A program made the translations under genes and the position numbers. From Alistipes timonensis JC136 (GTDB lineage Bacteria > Bacteroidota > Bacteroidia > Bacteroidales > Rikenellaceae), in contig NZ_FNRI01000002.1 of the NCBI RefSeq assembly GCF_900107675.1, positions 248,001 through 312,000 on the forward strand: a stretch of 64,000 nucleotides of DNA, in the 5' to 3' direction. How positions within the stretch are numbered: the first letter of the stretch is position 1; each line of letters starts with the position of its first letter. This document shows, piece after piece, positions 20,457-29,223 of this stretch. Under the pieces are notes generated by a model. That model was not told where the DNA came from. It worked only from the letters and a program-made list of their open reading frames with translations, and ran no database searches.

Positions 20457-21293
20457 ATGAAAGTATTTACAAGCGTCACGGAGCTTCGCTCCGAGTTGAA
20501 CCGGACAGAACAGTCGGGCATCGGCTTCGTACCCACGATGGGAGCCCTGCATGCGGGGCACCGTTCGCTCGTCGAGCGTGCGCGGAAGGAGAACGCCACG
20601 GTCGTCGTCAGCGTCTTCGTGAATCCCACGCAGTTCAACGACAAGAACGACCTGCGCAACTACCCCCGTACGCCGGAGGCCGACCGCAAACTGCTGGAGG
20701 AGGCCGGTGCGGATTTCGTGCTGATGCCTTCGGTCGAGGAGATATACCCCGAGGAAGACACCCGGATCTTCGATTTCGGGCAGATCGACAAGGTGATGGA
20801 GGGCGCGACGCGTCCCGGCCATTTCAACGGCGTGGCGCAGGTCGTCAGCCGCCTGTTCGACATCGTGCGCCCGGCGCGCGCCTATTTCGGGGAGAAGGAT
20901 TTCCAGCAGATCGCCGTCATCCGGTCGATGGTGGCCCAGCTGAAACTGCCGGTCGAAATCGTGGAGTGCCCGATCGTCCGCGGCGAAGACGGGCTGGCGC
21001 TCTCCTCGCGCAACCAGTTGCTCGACGCACCCCACCGCGCCGCCGCGCCGCACATTTACGCCGTGTTGCGCCGGGCCGTGGAGAAGTCGCACGAGTTGGC
21101 GCCCGCGGAGTTGAAAGCGTGGGTGACGGCCGAAGTGGAGAGCAACCCGCTGCTCAACGTGATTTACTACCAGTCGGTCGATGCGCTGACGATGCAGGAG
21201 GTTCCGGCATGGAACGCCTCGGAGCGCATTCAGGGCTGTATCGCCGTACAGGCGGGAGACATTCGTTTAATCGACAACATCCGAATCCGATAA
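20457..21293 (+). CDS. panC: Pantothenate synthetase
   Basis: Joins pantoate and beta-alanine with ATP to make pantothenate, in the cytoplasm. Family motifs are all present: PTMGALHAGHRSLV with the nucleotide-binding HxGH, PTQFNDKNDLRNYPR, PGHFNGVAQVVSRLF, RAYFGEKDFQQIAVI and VRGEDGLALSSRN. The ATG at 20457 gives MKVFTSV, the usual N-terminus in this phylum, with AAGGAG directly before it. Length 278. One base separates it from panD, so the two steps of the pathway are made together. Confidence 0.97.
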   Translation: MKVFTSVTELRSELNRTEQSGIGFVPTMGALHAGHRSLVERARKENATVVVSVFVNPTQFNDKNDLRNYPRTPEADRKLLEEAGADFVLMPSVEEIYPEEDTRIFDFGQIDKVMEGATRPGHFNGVAQVVSRLFDIVRPARAYFGEKDFQQIAVIRSMVAQLKLPVEIVECPIVRGEDGLALSSRNQLLDAPHRAAAPHIYAVLRRAVEKSHELAPAELKAWVTAEVESNPLLNVIYYQSVDALTMQEVPAWNASERIQGCIAVQAGDIRLIDNIRIR

Positions 21294-21294
21294 A

Positions 21295-21654
21295 ATGAAA
21301 TTCCAGATTGAAGTCATCAAATCGAAGATTCACCGCGTAACGGTCACACAGGCCGACCTGAACTACGTGGGGAGCATCACCATCGACGAGGCGCTCATGG
21401 AAGCCGCCAACATGATCGAAGGCGAGAAGGTCCAGATCATGGACATCGACAACGGAGAGCGTTTCGAAACCTACATCATCAAAGGTGAGCGCGGAAGCGG
21501 CTGCATCTGCCTCAACGGCGCCGCTGCGCGCAAGGTGCAGGTGGGCGACGTCATCATCATCGCCTCCTACGCGCTGATGGATTTCGAGGACGCCAAGCAG
21601 TTCCGTCCGTGGGTTATCTTCCCCGACACGGCAACCAACCGGCTCGTCAAATAG
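21295..21654 (+). CDS. panD: Aspartate 1-decarboxylase
   Basis: Makes beta-alanine from aspartate and supplies PanC. This is a pyruvoyl enzyme made as a proenzyme of 119 residues. The self-cleavage site is Gly26-Ser27 in NYVGSITID, and Ser27 becomes the pyruvoyl group. Other landmarks are IMDIDNGERFETYIIKGERGSG and CLNGAAARKVQVGD. It starts one base after the panC stop and is followed by a terminator. Confidence 0.97.
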   Translation: MKFQIEVIKSKIHRVTVTQADLNYVGSITIDEALMEAANMIEGEKVQIMDIDNGERFETYIIKGERGSGCICLNGAAARKVQVGDVIIIASYALMDFEDAKQFRPWVIFPDTATNRLVK

Positions 21655-21692
21655 CATCCGGAAGCCGGACCATCCGGCCACGCAACGCATAG

Positions 21693-21719
21693 AATCTCCC
21701 CGGGAAAGGGAGATTTTTT
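21693..21719 (+). terminator. Terminator after panCD
   Basis: An 8-bp stem, AATCTCCC at 21693-21700 and GGGAGATT at 21708-21715, has a 7-base loop and runs into a tract of six T. Confidence 0.88.
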
Positions 21720-21732
21720 CATATTTATAAGT

Positions 21733-21740
21733 TATATTTG
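21733..21740 (+). promoter_or_regulatory. -7 element for the DUF456 gene
   Basis: TATATTTG fits the Bacteroidetes -7 consensus and lies 20 bases before the ATG at 21761. No good -33 TTTG is seen at the expected distance. Confidence 0.55.
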
Positions 21741-21760
21741 CGATTATTAAGTAGCTTTCG

Positions 21761-22273
21761 ATGGACATTACGCTCTCCCTGTTCGCTTTCGTGCTCTCGA
21801 TACTGGGCATCATCGGCTGCATCGTGCCCGCCCTGCCGGGCGTGGCGCTGAGCTATGCGGGCCTGCTGTGCGCCTATTTCACCTCCTACTCCCAGATGAG
21901 CGCCCCGGCGCTGTGGCTCTGGCTCGGGGTGACCGTCGCCGTGAGCATCGCCGACTATTTCCTGCCGGCATGGATGACCCGGCGGTTCGGCGGTTCGCGC
22001 GCGGGGGCCATCGGCGCCACGGTGGGCGTCTTCGCGGGATTCTTCCTTTTCCCGCCGGTGGGCATCCTCCTCGGCCCCTTCCTGGGCGCCGTGCTGGGCG
22101 AGCTGCTCAACGACCGCAGAGACGTGCCGAAAGCCTTCCTGATAGGATTCGGCTCGTTCCTCTCGTTCATCGTCGGCACGGGAATCAAAATCGCCGCCTC
22201 GGTGGGCATGCTGATCCACGTCACGGCAGACACCTGGCCCGCACTGAAAGACTGGTTCACAGCGACCTTCTGA
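21761..22273 (+). CDS. DUF456 family membrane protein
   Basis: A 170-residue integral membrane protein with about four to five hydrophobic helices. The DUF456 features are the N-terminal LGIIGCIVPALPGVALSYAGLL, then VSIADYFLPAWMTRRFGGSRAGAIGATVG, and the glycine-rich FFLFPPVGILLGPFLGAVLGEL. The family has glycine-zipper-like repeats and no agreed function. It stands alone between its own -7 element and a bidirectional terminator. Confidence 0.9.
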   Translation: MDITLSLFAFVLSILGIIGCIVPALPGVALSYAGLLCAYFTSYSQMSAPALWLWLGVTVAVSIADYFLPAWMTRRFGGSRAGAIGATVGVFAGFFLFPPVGILLGPFLGAVLGELLNDRRDVPKAFLIGFGSFLSFIVGTGIKIAASVGMLIHVTADTWPALKDWFTATF

Positions 22274-22318
22274 AAAACACAAAGCCCCCTCGGAAGACCG
22301 CGAAGAGCGCAACATGCA

Positions 22319-22355
22319 AAAAAAGAGGATGTCTAACTATTAGACACCCTCTTTT
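22319..22355. terminator. Bidirectional terminator between convergent genes
   Basis: AAGAGG, A, TGTCTAA at 22323-22336 pairs with TTAGACA, C, CCTCTT at 22340-22353, with one mismatch and a 3-base loop. A-rich sequence precedes it and T-rich sequence follows, so it can serve the DUF456 gene and the opposite lipoprotein gene. Confidence 0.85.
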
Positions 22356-22410
22356 CCATTCCGGAACCGGATCGAGGGAAGCGGCCGCCAGGCCCGACCC
22401 CCGAATCCAA

Positions 22411-23253
22411 TTACCACATCACACTGATATTATAAGCTGAGATACCGCCGGTCAGCGATTTCGTTTCAACACCGTTGAAACCCCAGAAACGCTCCTCCGT
22501 CAGCATAAAGATCGTATACTGCGATCCGGCTGCGACATTGAAGACTTTGAATTCATAGCTTCCGGCGGCGGACTTTGCAGCCGACTCCAACTGGGCGAAC
22601 AAATCGTTCTTAACCGTTCCGATCATCAGCAGCGACATGTTCCGGTCGTAGCACGAACGCAGTATGCCGTTCTTGCCGCCGAAAGCCGAAATCTGATCCG
22701 CCGTTTCGAAACGTGCCGTCAGGAAATTGACATCGAACGATATGTCCTTCGTAGCGGTCACTTCGCCGTCTTCGCCCTTCTCGGAACGGATGCCGGCCAG
22801 CTTCGTCTTCACCTCGGTCACGTAACAGCCGTTGCCCGAGGGAATACCGGCCGCACCGGTGATATAGGTATTCAGCGTTCCCCAGGAACCCATATAGAGC
22901 ATGCTTCCCTCAGCCTTCTTGTTGGCCATTTTGTTGAATGCGAAGGTCATCCAGCGCTCCGTATCCCATGCGGCTTTCATAACGGCGGACTGATTGCCGT
23001 CGTCTACGCGGTCGGCAATCGTCATCCACGTATTCTTGTCGTCGAGCGCATTGAGGTAATCAACATACCCCGTTCCGAGCGAAGCGTCGCTCAGCAAGGA
23101 GACGAATTGCACGTTGGTCGTAAACTTATCCGACGGAGCCGGAATCGGAGCATCCGAAGGATATTCGTCCAATCCGTTGTCGCAGCCCGTAAAGAGCGGG
23201 GCCGCCATCGCAAAGGACAGGAAAATCGAAATGTATGTTTTCATGTTTTTCAT
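22411..23253 (-). CDS. Lipoprotein of unknown function in a SusCD operon
   Basis: A 280-residue lipoprotein with lipobox PLFTGC and then DNGLDEYPSD, an acidic stretch like the surface-export signals of Bacteroidetes lipoproteins. I do not recognise the family. It has no evident catalytic motif. It contains segments such as MLYMGSWGTLNTYITG and DVNFLTARFETADQISAFGG and ends in a beta-rich region (YEFKVFNVAAGSQYTIFML). A second in-frame Met lies 3 codons in. It is the last gene of the SusC-SusD-EEP operon, 28 bases after the EEP gene. By position it may be an extra surface glycan-binding or ligand-binding protein. Confidence 0.75.
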   Translation of the reverse strand: MKNMKTYISIFLSFAMAAPLFTGCDNGLDEYPSDAPIPAPSDKFTTNVQFVSLLSDASLGTGYVDYLNALDDKNTWMTIADRVDDGNQSAVMKAAWDTERWMTFAFNKMANKKAEGSMLYMGSWGTLNTYITGAAGIPSGNGCYVTEVKTKLAGIRSEKGEDGEVTATKDISFDVNFLTARFETADQISAFGGKNGILRSCYDRNMSLLMIGTVKNDLFAQLESAAKSAAGSYEFKVFNVAAGSQYTIFMLTEERFWGFNGVETKSLTGGISAYNISVMW

Positions 23254-23281
23254 CGCTTTGATTTATTTCGATTCAACAGGT

Positions 23282-24109
23282 CTAATTTTTCAACACGGCC
23301 GTACCGGTAATGGGGCTGTGGTCGGAAAGCGCGTCTGCCTCGGTGTTGCGGACCACCTTATAGTCCGTACAAGTCCATTTCTGTTTCGGGAAGCCGATCA
23401 GGTAGTCGAGTTTGCTGCTTCGTTCGTAAGTCCCGTCGTTGTTGCAGAGCCGGTCTCCCGATTTCACATATTCCGCAATCGCAGTGGAGGAAGGACCGCA
23501 GTTCATATCGCCCGCCAGCAGCACGGGAATACCTGCATCCACAGCCGGTTTCACGGCATACTCCAGCACCTCCTTGGCCTGTTCGAGGCAGGTCACGTTG
23601 CCGCCGAAAGCATCGAGGTGGGTGCAGACGATACGTACCTTCACGCCTTCGGGCTTCGAATCGGTCGGAACCAGGATATCGGCCCAGCCCACCGAACGCT
23701 GGTCAGCGCCTTCATACATGCCGAGCAGCACACGGCCCGTATTCACGATCGGATATTTCGACAGAATCACATTGCCGTAATAGCCGTCGTTACCTCTCTT
23801 ATTGTAAGAATGGATGAAGAACGAGTACATTCCGAGTTCTTTGGCGAACTCGTTCGCTTTCTCTTTGAGAAACATCGCACCGGACAAGGTCTCGAACTCG
23901 TTGAAGAAGACGATTTCCGCATTCTGCTCCCGGATCAGGGTGACAAAACGGCCGATCTCCTTGCTCACGTTGCTGTTGTTATAGAACTCCAAGGCCTTGA
24001 CATTCCACTCCAAGCATTTGAGGTGTACATCCTGCGCCCGTACATTCGTCAACGGGAGTGCCAGGCCCGACAACAGGAGCGCTCCCAATATATATTTATA
24101 GATTTTCAT
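23282..24109 (-). CDS. Secreted EEP-fold phosphodiesterase
   Basis: Member of the endonuclease/exonuclease/phosphatase superfamily, metal-dependent enzymes that cut phosphate esters in nucleic acids, inositol phosphates or sphingomyelin. Core motifs are LEWNVKALEF, the metal-binding Glu in FFNEFETL, VCTHLDAFGG, LAGDMNCGP and LSDHSPITG. The ATG at 24109 gives a clean signal peptide (MKIYKYILGALLLSG...VRAQ); a longer start at 24130, next to the SusD stop, is possible. It is exported, so a periplasmic or surface substrate is expected. It is the only enzyme in this SusCD operon, which is unusual and suggests that the imported ligand is a phosphodiester. Confidence 0.88.
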   Translation of the reverse strand: MKIYKYILGALLLSGLALPLTNVRAQDVHLKCLEWNVKALEFYNNSNVSKEIGRFVTLIREQNAEIVFFNEFETLSGAMFLKEKANEFAKELGMYSFFIHSYNKRGNDGYYGNVILSKYPIVNTGRVLLGMYEGADQRSVGWADILVPTDSKPEGVKVRIVCTHLDAFGGNVTCLEQAKEVLEYAVKPAVDAGIPVLLAGDMNCGPSSTAIAEYVKSGDRLCNNDGTYERSSKLDYLIGFPKQKWTCTDYKVVRNTEADALSDHSPITGTAVLKN

Positions 24110-24133
24110 ATGCTTATATCGAATTTGCATCGG

Positions 24134-25768
24134 TTAATAACCCTTGTTCTGTGTCAGGTTTTCCGTACCGGTAAATGCCCGCTCCGGAATGGGGAACACC
24201 TTATTATACGTAGGATTGTACGTCCGGGCCGGATAGACCTCGACCTCTTCGGTGACGATCTGACCGCTCTGCCCTTTCGAAATGACACCGTGCAGCGGCG
24301 TCGTAAGCAGCGACGGGGCCAGCCCCCAACGGATCACGTCCACGAAACGGCTGGGCTGGAATTCGAAAGCGAGTTCGCAACGGCGCTCGTTCTGCAACTG
24401 AGCCTTGGTAGCCTGGCTGTTGCGGGGCAGGCCGGCGCGCTCGCGAATGTCGTTGAGCAGCTCCTTGGCCTCGCCGTTGCCCTCACCCTTGGTCCAGATC
24501 AGCGCCTCCGCCTTCATCAGCATCACGTCGGCATAACGCATCAGGCAGCAGTTGAGCGAATTCCAGAGCTTGTCGCGCAGGCTGGAAACCTCGCTGTAAC
24601 TGCCCGTCTCCCACGGAGACATGAATTTGCGCAGGACCATTCCCGCAGAAACATGGGCCGTGGTTCTGTTGGTTATCGATACGACGGTACCGTCGGGCGA
24701 ATAGCCGCCGAAAAGAATATCGCGTCCCATGAACTGGATATGCTGACCCGGCGCGAGGATCGTCGCATCGCGGCGCGTATCGCCCTCCTCGAATGCCTTG
24801 TAGAGTTCCAGGCTCGGCGTGAAATAACCCCACGTATTGTAAAGACCCCAACCGGCATTGACGAACGATACGCCGTGATAGCGGGCGCCGTTGGTATTGC
24901 TGCCCTCCAGGGAGAAGATATACTCCGAAGAGTGGTTCTGCTCCTTGCGCCAGAGGTTGGCAAAAGATTTGGACTTATCCGACGAGTCGATGTAAAGCGA
25001 CCGCTTGTCGGCTCCGGTCATACCCATGACCTTGTCGCACATCTCGATCACGATGTCGTAATACTTCGCATCGTACGCCGAGGCGTAAAGTGCCGCACGG
25101 GCAGCGTAGGCCCAGGCCGCAGCCTTGTGCGGAAGACCGATTTGATCGGCCGGAAGTTCCGAGAAATAAGGCAGTTTATCGCCGGCCTCGCGGAAGTCCG
25201 CGATAATCTGGTCGTAATTCTGAAGCACGTGCGACGGACGCGGAGAGTCGATCTCGGCGGTCGGCGTCTTTTCCGTGATAATCGGAATACCGCCGTTGGT
25301 ATCGTCGCCGTAATAGGGCACCATCCACAGCATCGAGAATCCGCGGAAGAAAAGCGCCGTTCCCAACGCCTGGTTCTTAAACGCCCCGTCGAGGCTCATA
25401 TCGGGGACGAGTTTGATGATATTGTTGGCCTTGGCTACGTTCTGGTACATCACCTCCCAGACACGCGACACGTCGTTGTCGTTCGACGGGGACATGCGGA
25501 ATTCGCGGATTTCATCCACCGACGCACGGTCACGGCCGATCAGAACGTTGTCGCTGGCACACTCCAGCCACATGTGACCGCGGCCGCAGATCTCTTCGCT
25601 CCAATAGGGAGAGACGAAATGGTAAAGCCCGTATACGGCTTGCATGACGTCCTCTTTCGTCTTCCAGGTCTCGTCTTTACCGTAGGATTCCCGCTCAAGG
25701 AAATCGGCACATCCCGACATGGCGAGAACGCTGACGACCAGGCAAATACTGAATATGATTTTTTTCAT
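24134..25768 (-). CDS. SusD/RagB-type surface-binding lipoprotein
   Basis: Partner of the SusC-like transporter 12 bases upstream. The lipobox AMSGC puts the lipid on Cys20, followed by ADFLERESYG. The family landmarks are FRGFSMLWMVPYYGDDTNGGIPIITE in the N-terminal half, and LMRYADVMLMKAEALIW and ERRCELAFEFQPSRFVDVIRWG in the C-terminal half. Length 544. The ligand is unknown; the operon context points to something containing phosphate. Confidence 0.96.
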   Translation of the reverse strand: MKKIIFSICLVVSVLAMSGCADFLERESYGKDETWKTKEDVMQAVYGLYHFVSPYWSEEICGRGHMWLECASDNVLIGRDRASVDEIREFRMSPSNDNDVSRVWEVMYQNVAKANNIIKLVPDMSLDGAFKNQALGTALFFRGFSMLWMVPYYGDDTNGGIPIITEKTPTAEIDSPRPSHVLQNYDQIIADFREAGDKLPYFSELPADQIGLPHKAAAWAYAARAALYASAYDAKYYDIVIEMCDKVMGMTGADKRSLYIDSSDKSKSFANLWRKEQNHSSEYIFSLEGSNTNGARYHGVSFVNAGWGLYNTWGYFTPSLELYKAFEEGDTRRDATILAPGQHIQFMGRDILFGGYSPDGTVVSITNRTTAHVSAGMVLRKFMSPWETGSYSEVSSLRDKLWNSLNCCLMRYADVMLMKAEALIWTKGEGNGEAKELLNDIRERAGLPRNSQATKAQLQNERRCELAFEFQPSRFVDVIRWGLAPSLLTTPLHGVISKGQSGQIVTEEVEVYPARTYNPTYNKVFPIPERAFTGTENLTQNKGY

Positions 25769-25780
25769 GGTCCTTAAAAT

Positions 25781-28700
25781 TTAGAAGTTGAGGTTTACAC
25801 CGAAGTTGAAGAAGCGCGACGACGGATAAATACCGGCGTCAAGACCGTAGTTGCCCACCTCGGGATCGACCCCCGAATAACCGGTGATCGTTGCGACGTT
25901 GTCGATGCTGACATAGACGCGCAGCGAACCGTTCGTCAGACCGATATAGCGGGCAATGTGCTTGGGCAGCGTATAGCCCAGGGTGATATTCTTCAGACGC
26001 AGGTAGTCGCCCTTCTCGAGGAACGCATCCGAGAACTTGGTATAGTTGCCGTTGTTGTCTTCGGCAAGACCCAGACGCGGATATTTGCTGCCCGAAGGAT
26101 CGAAATCCCACGTATTGAAAACATCCTGTACCAGATTGCCGAAATCGCCTCCATGACCGTTCATGCCCATCTGCTTGGTACCGTTGTAGATGTAGTTGCC
26201 GGCGACACCCTGGAACATGAAGCTGAAATCGAACCCTTTCCAATCCAGCGAAGCCCCGAACGAGAACGTCTGCTTGGGCGTATAACAGCCCGTCAGCACC
26301 TTGTCGGCATCCGTGATGACACCGTCGCCGTTCGTGTCGATGAATTTCAGGTCGCCCACCTTGGCGTTGGGCTGCACCTGCATGACCTCGCCCGTCTCGG
26401 CGTTCTTGCTGACGTAGCGGTCGATCTCCTCCTGCGAACGGAAAATACCGTCGGTACGATAGATGTAGTAGGAGTACCAGGGGTGTCCGACTCCCGAATA
26501 GAGGATCGCCGTGCTGTTGATGTTGGGATTGTCATGCCTTACGAGCGGCTGCGAACCGTACTCCTCCACATTGCTCTTGTTGGTCGAGAAGCTGCCCCAT
26601 ACATTGTAATTGAGCTTGCCCTGCGCCGCCGTATTATGATAGGCCACCGAAAACTCCCAACCTTTGTTGGTCACACGGCCCATATTGCCCATCGGCGAGG
26701 TGGTGACGCCCATCTGCGGGGGCGTAGGCAGGTAGTCCACCAGGTCGCGCGTCTCCTTATTGTAATAATCGACGGAGATGTCCAGCGTGTTCTTCAGAAG
26801 CGTCAGGTCGATACCGGCGCTGGTCTGCACGGTCGTCTCCCACGTGGCGCCGGGATTGGCGATGGTGTCGTAATAGCTTCCGTAGACGGTATTGCCGCCG
26901 ATGAGCGAACCGTCCGGATAGATGGACAGCGGCACGTCGACCGAAGAGGTGTTCGGGTAGAGGTCCACGTTACCCACCATACCCCAGCCGGCACGGATTT
27001 TCACCAGGTCGAAGACGTTGGCGAGCGACGAATTGCTGAAGAATTTCTCCGAGGAGAGTTTCCAGGCTCCGGAAACGGCCGGGAACCAGTCGTAGTTCTT
27101 CGAGGAAGGCAGCTTCGACGAAGCGTCGCGGCGAATGCTGGCCGTCAGGAAATAACGGTTGTCGAACGAATAGCCCAAACGAGCGAGGAACGATACCATG
27201 GCGTACTCGTAGTAGTTCTCCGTCGGGTCACGGTACCACGATCCGTTTTGCCAGAGGTTCTGATATTTGTCCCATGTGTCGCTGGGATAATTCTGGGTAC
27301 GGAAGTCGTACAGGCGCAGTTTCTTGTAGTCGGTCGTAAAGCCCGCCATCGCCGAGATGTGGTGCTTGCCGAATACCTCGGCATAGGTGGCCGTCGTCTC
27401 CCACAGATAGTGGAACGTGCGGGTATGCTCCTGCTCGCGGAGCGTCGTGGTGGAACCGCCCGGCACGTCGATCACCGGCTGGAACGCATCCGTCTCGAGG
27501 ATGTCGAGATCGGCCGTGAAATCCGATTTGAGGGTAAGTCCCCGGACGGGTTTCACCTCGAACGAGGTCGTCGAGAAGAACCGCATCTCCGGAGCACGGC
27601 TGTGCATCGTTTCGAGCTGGGCAACCGGGTTCACGACGTTGGGACCGGTGACGCCGGCCGCCATATCGGCGGACGAAGCGATACCGCCGTATTTGGGTTT
27701 GCCCTTGTCGTCGTAGATGATATTGCCCTCGGCATCACGGTCATACACCGAAGCCGACGAGGGGAACCACATGGCGCCCAGAATAGGTCCGGTATGGGAC
27801 CGGTTGACCTTGCCCTGTCCGTCGAGATATTCGAACGAAACATTTTCCGAAATCTTCAGCCATTTGGTCGGCCGGAGGTCCGTATGGAGTTTGGCTCCCA
27901 GCGATTCGCTCCAGGTATTCATGATCGTACCCTCTTTCTTGTCGTAGGTCACCGAAAGAATCGACGAAATCTTCTCCGTTCCGCCGCTGAGCGAAATGCC
28001 GTAGTGCTGCGTCATGGCCGTCCGGAAAATCTCATCGAGCCAGTCGGTACGGGTCACGTTCGCGCCGGCATACACCTCCGGATTGGCCAGGTTGGGCAGC
28101 GATCCGTTCACCGAGTTGCCGACGGCCTTGGCCCATACGTCACAGTACTGCTGGGCATTGAGCATATTCGGCAGATTCATCGCTTTCTGGACGCCGATGG
28201 CAGCATTCACGTTTACACGCATCTTGCCCGCTTCGGCTTTCCGGGTGGTGATCAGGATGACACCGCTCGATCCGACCGACGCTCCGTAAATGGCAGCCGA
28301 TGCCGCATCCTTCAGGACCGTCACCGTCTCGACATCTTCAACCGAATAAGGGGCATTGGGCACGCCGTCCACGACGATCAGCACGCCGTCGCCCGAAGTC
28401 GGATCGTCGTCGTTGCCTTTCGAGCCGCGTCCACGGATGGAGAACGACGCCTTGCGCATCGGGTCGCCGCCCGATTGGAGGATCGTCACACCCGGCATAC
28501 GGCCCTGGAGCAAGGTTCCGAGGTCTGCGGCACGACTGCGCGCCCCCTCGTCCACCTTAACCGTTGTAACGGCCATCGAAAGGTCCTCCTTACGCTGGGA
28601 GCCGTAACCGATGGCGACCACCTCGCCGATCATCATGGCATCCTCTTCCAGCGTAACGTCTATCTGCGTGCGATTCGCCACGGCAATGCTCTGTGTCTTG

Positions 28701-28969
28701 TAGCCGACGAATGAAAAATCGAGCGTACCGTCCTTCGCAACGGCGATCTGGTAGCGGCCGTCCACATCGGTCGTAACGCCGTTGGTCGTTCCCCGTTCGA
28801 TGACCGAAGCTCCGATAAGCGGATTTTGACCGGTATCGGTCAGGCGGCCTGAAACCGTGACACGGTCCTGAGCCCGGGCCGGAAGAATGAGCATGCAACT
28901 CAGCAGACTCATCAGAAGAAAACGGACGATCTTCCGTCTCTCCCCCGTAAAAGTCAAATTCATTTCCAT
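25781..28969 (-). CDS. SusC/RagA-type TonB-dependent outer-membrane transporter
   Basis: Outer-membrane importer of 1,062 residues. A signal peptide (ends ...LPARAQ) is followed by the regulatory domain (VSGRLTDTGQNPLIGASV) and the TonB-box region (VAIGYGSQRKEDLSMAV). The plug contains SIRGRGSKGNDDDP, VLIVVDGVPN and VLKDAASAAIYGASVGSSGVILITT, and the barrel ends in NFGVNLNF. The start at 28969 could also be the Met two codons in. It is the first gene of the leftward operon SusC-SusD-EEP-lipoprotein. The GH92-GH20 operon upstream has no SusCD of its own, so this pair may serve both. Confidence 0.95.
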   Translation of the reverse strand: MEMNLTFTGERRKIVRFLLMSLLSCMLILPARAQDRVTVSGRLTDTGQNPLIGASVIERGTTNGVTTDVDGRYQIAVAKDGTLDFSFVGYKTQSIAVANRTQIDVTLEEDAMMIGEVVAIGYGSQRKEDLSMAVTTVKVDEGARSRAADLGTLLQGRMPGVTILQSGGDPMRKASFSIRGRGSKGNDDDPTSGDGVLIVVDGVPNAPYSVEDVETVTVLKDAASAAIYGASVGSSGVILITTRKAEAGKMRVNVNAAIGVQKAMNLPNMLNAQQYCDVWAKAVGNSVNGSLPNLANPEVYAGANVTRTDWLDEIFRTAMTQHYGISLSGGTEKISSILSVTYDKKEGTIMNTWSESLGAKLHTDLRPTKWLKISENVSFEYLDGQGKVNRSHTGPILGAMWFPSSASVYDRDAEGNIIYDDKGKPKYGGIASSADMAAGVTGPNVVNPVAQLETMHSRAPEMRFFSTTSFEVKPVRGLTLKSDFTADLDILETDAFQPVIDVPGGSTTTLREQEHTRTFHYLWETTATYAEVFGKHHISAMAGFTTDYKKLRLYDFRTQNYPSDTWDKYQNLWQNGSWYRDPTENYYEYAMVSFLARLGYSFDNRYFLTASIRRDASSKLPSSKNYDWFPAVSGAWKLSSEKFFSNSSLANVFDLVKIRAGWGMVGNVDLYPNTSSVDVPLSIYPDGSLIGGNTVYGSYYDTIANPGATWETTVQTSAGIDLTLLKNTLDISVDYYNKETRDLVDYLPTPPQMGVTTSPMGNMGRVTNKGWEFSVAYHNTAAQGKLNYNVWGSFSTNKSNVEEYGSQPLVRHDNPNINSTAILYSGVGHPWYSYYIYRTDGIFRSQEEIDRYVSKNAETGEVMQVQPNAKVGDLKFIDTNGDGVITDADKVLTGCYTPKQTFSFGASLDWKGFDFSFMFQGVAGNYIYNGTKQMGMNGHGGDFGNLVQDVFNTWDFDPSGSKYPRLGLAEDNNGNYTKFSDAFLEKGDYLRLKNITLGYTLPKHIARYIGLTNGSLRVYVSIDNVATITGYSGVDPEVGNYGLDAGIYPSSRFFNFGVNLNF

Positions 28970-29089
28970 AAAGTTAAGGTTAATAATTAAGATATCTGGT
29001 TGTAAACTGTGACAGCGAATAATTTTTAAACAATTTAATAATCATCCGTAACTGCAGCGCTTTTATAATATTCTCCCTTTTTCAATATT

Positions 29090-29097
29090 CAAATTTA
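29090..29097 (-). promoter_or_regulatory. -7 element for the SusCD-EEP operon
   Basis: On the minus strand the sequence reads TAAATTTG, a match to the TAnnTTTG consensus, about 120 bases before the SusC start. No clear -33 element is seen. The surrounding 254-base gap is AT-rich and otherwise holds only the GH20 terminator. Confidence 0.5.
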
Positions 29098-29161
29098 TCG
29101 ATCTTAACAGTCACAGCAGGTGGATTTTACGTATTTAAGTCCTCACATTCCGCAGAATTGA

Positions 29162-29204
29162 AAAGACAAAAAAACCGGGGAAGATTTTTCATCCTCCCCG
29201 GTTT
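29162..29204 (-). terminator. Terminator of the GH92-GH20 operon
   Basis: AACCGGGGA at 29173-29181 pairs with TCCCCGGTT at 29195-29203. The inner GAT/ATC pairs extend the stem after one mismatch, and the loop has 5 bases. On the minus strand the hairpin is followed by a run of T. It lies 20 bases after the GH20 stop. Confidence 0.9.
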
Positions 29205-29223
29205 CCGGACTGACTCCGACAAC

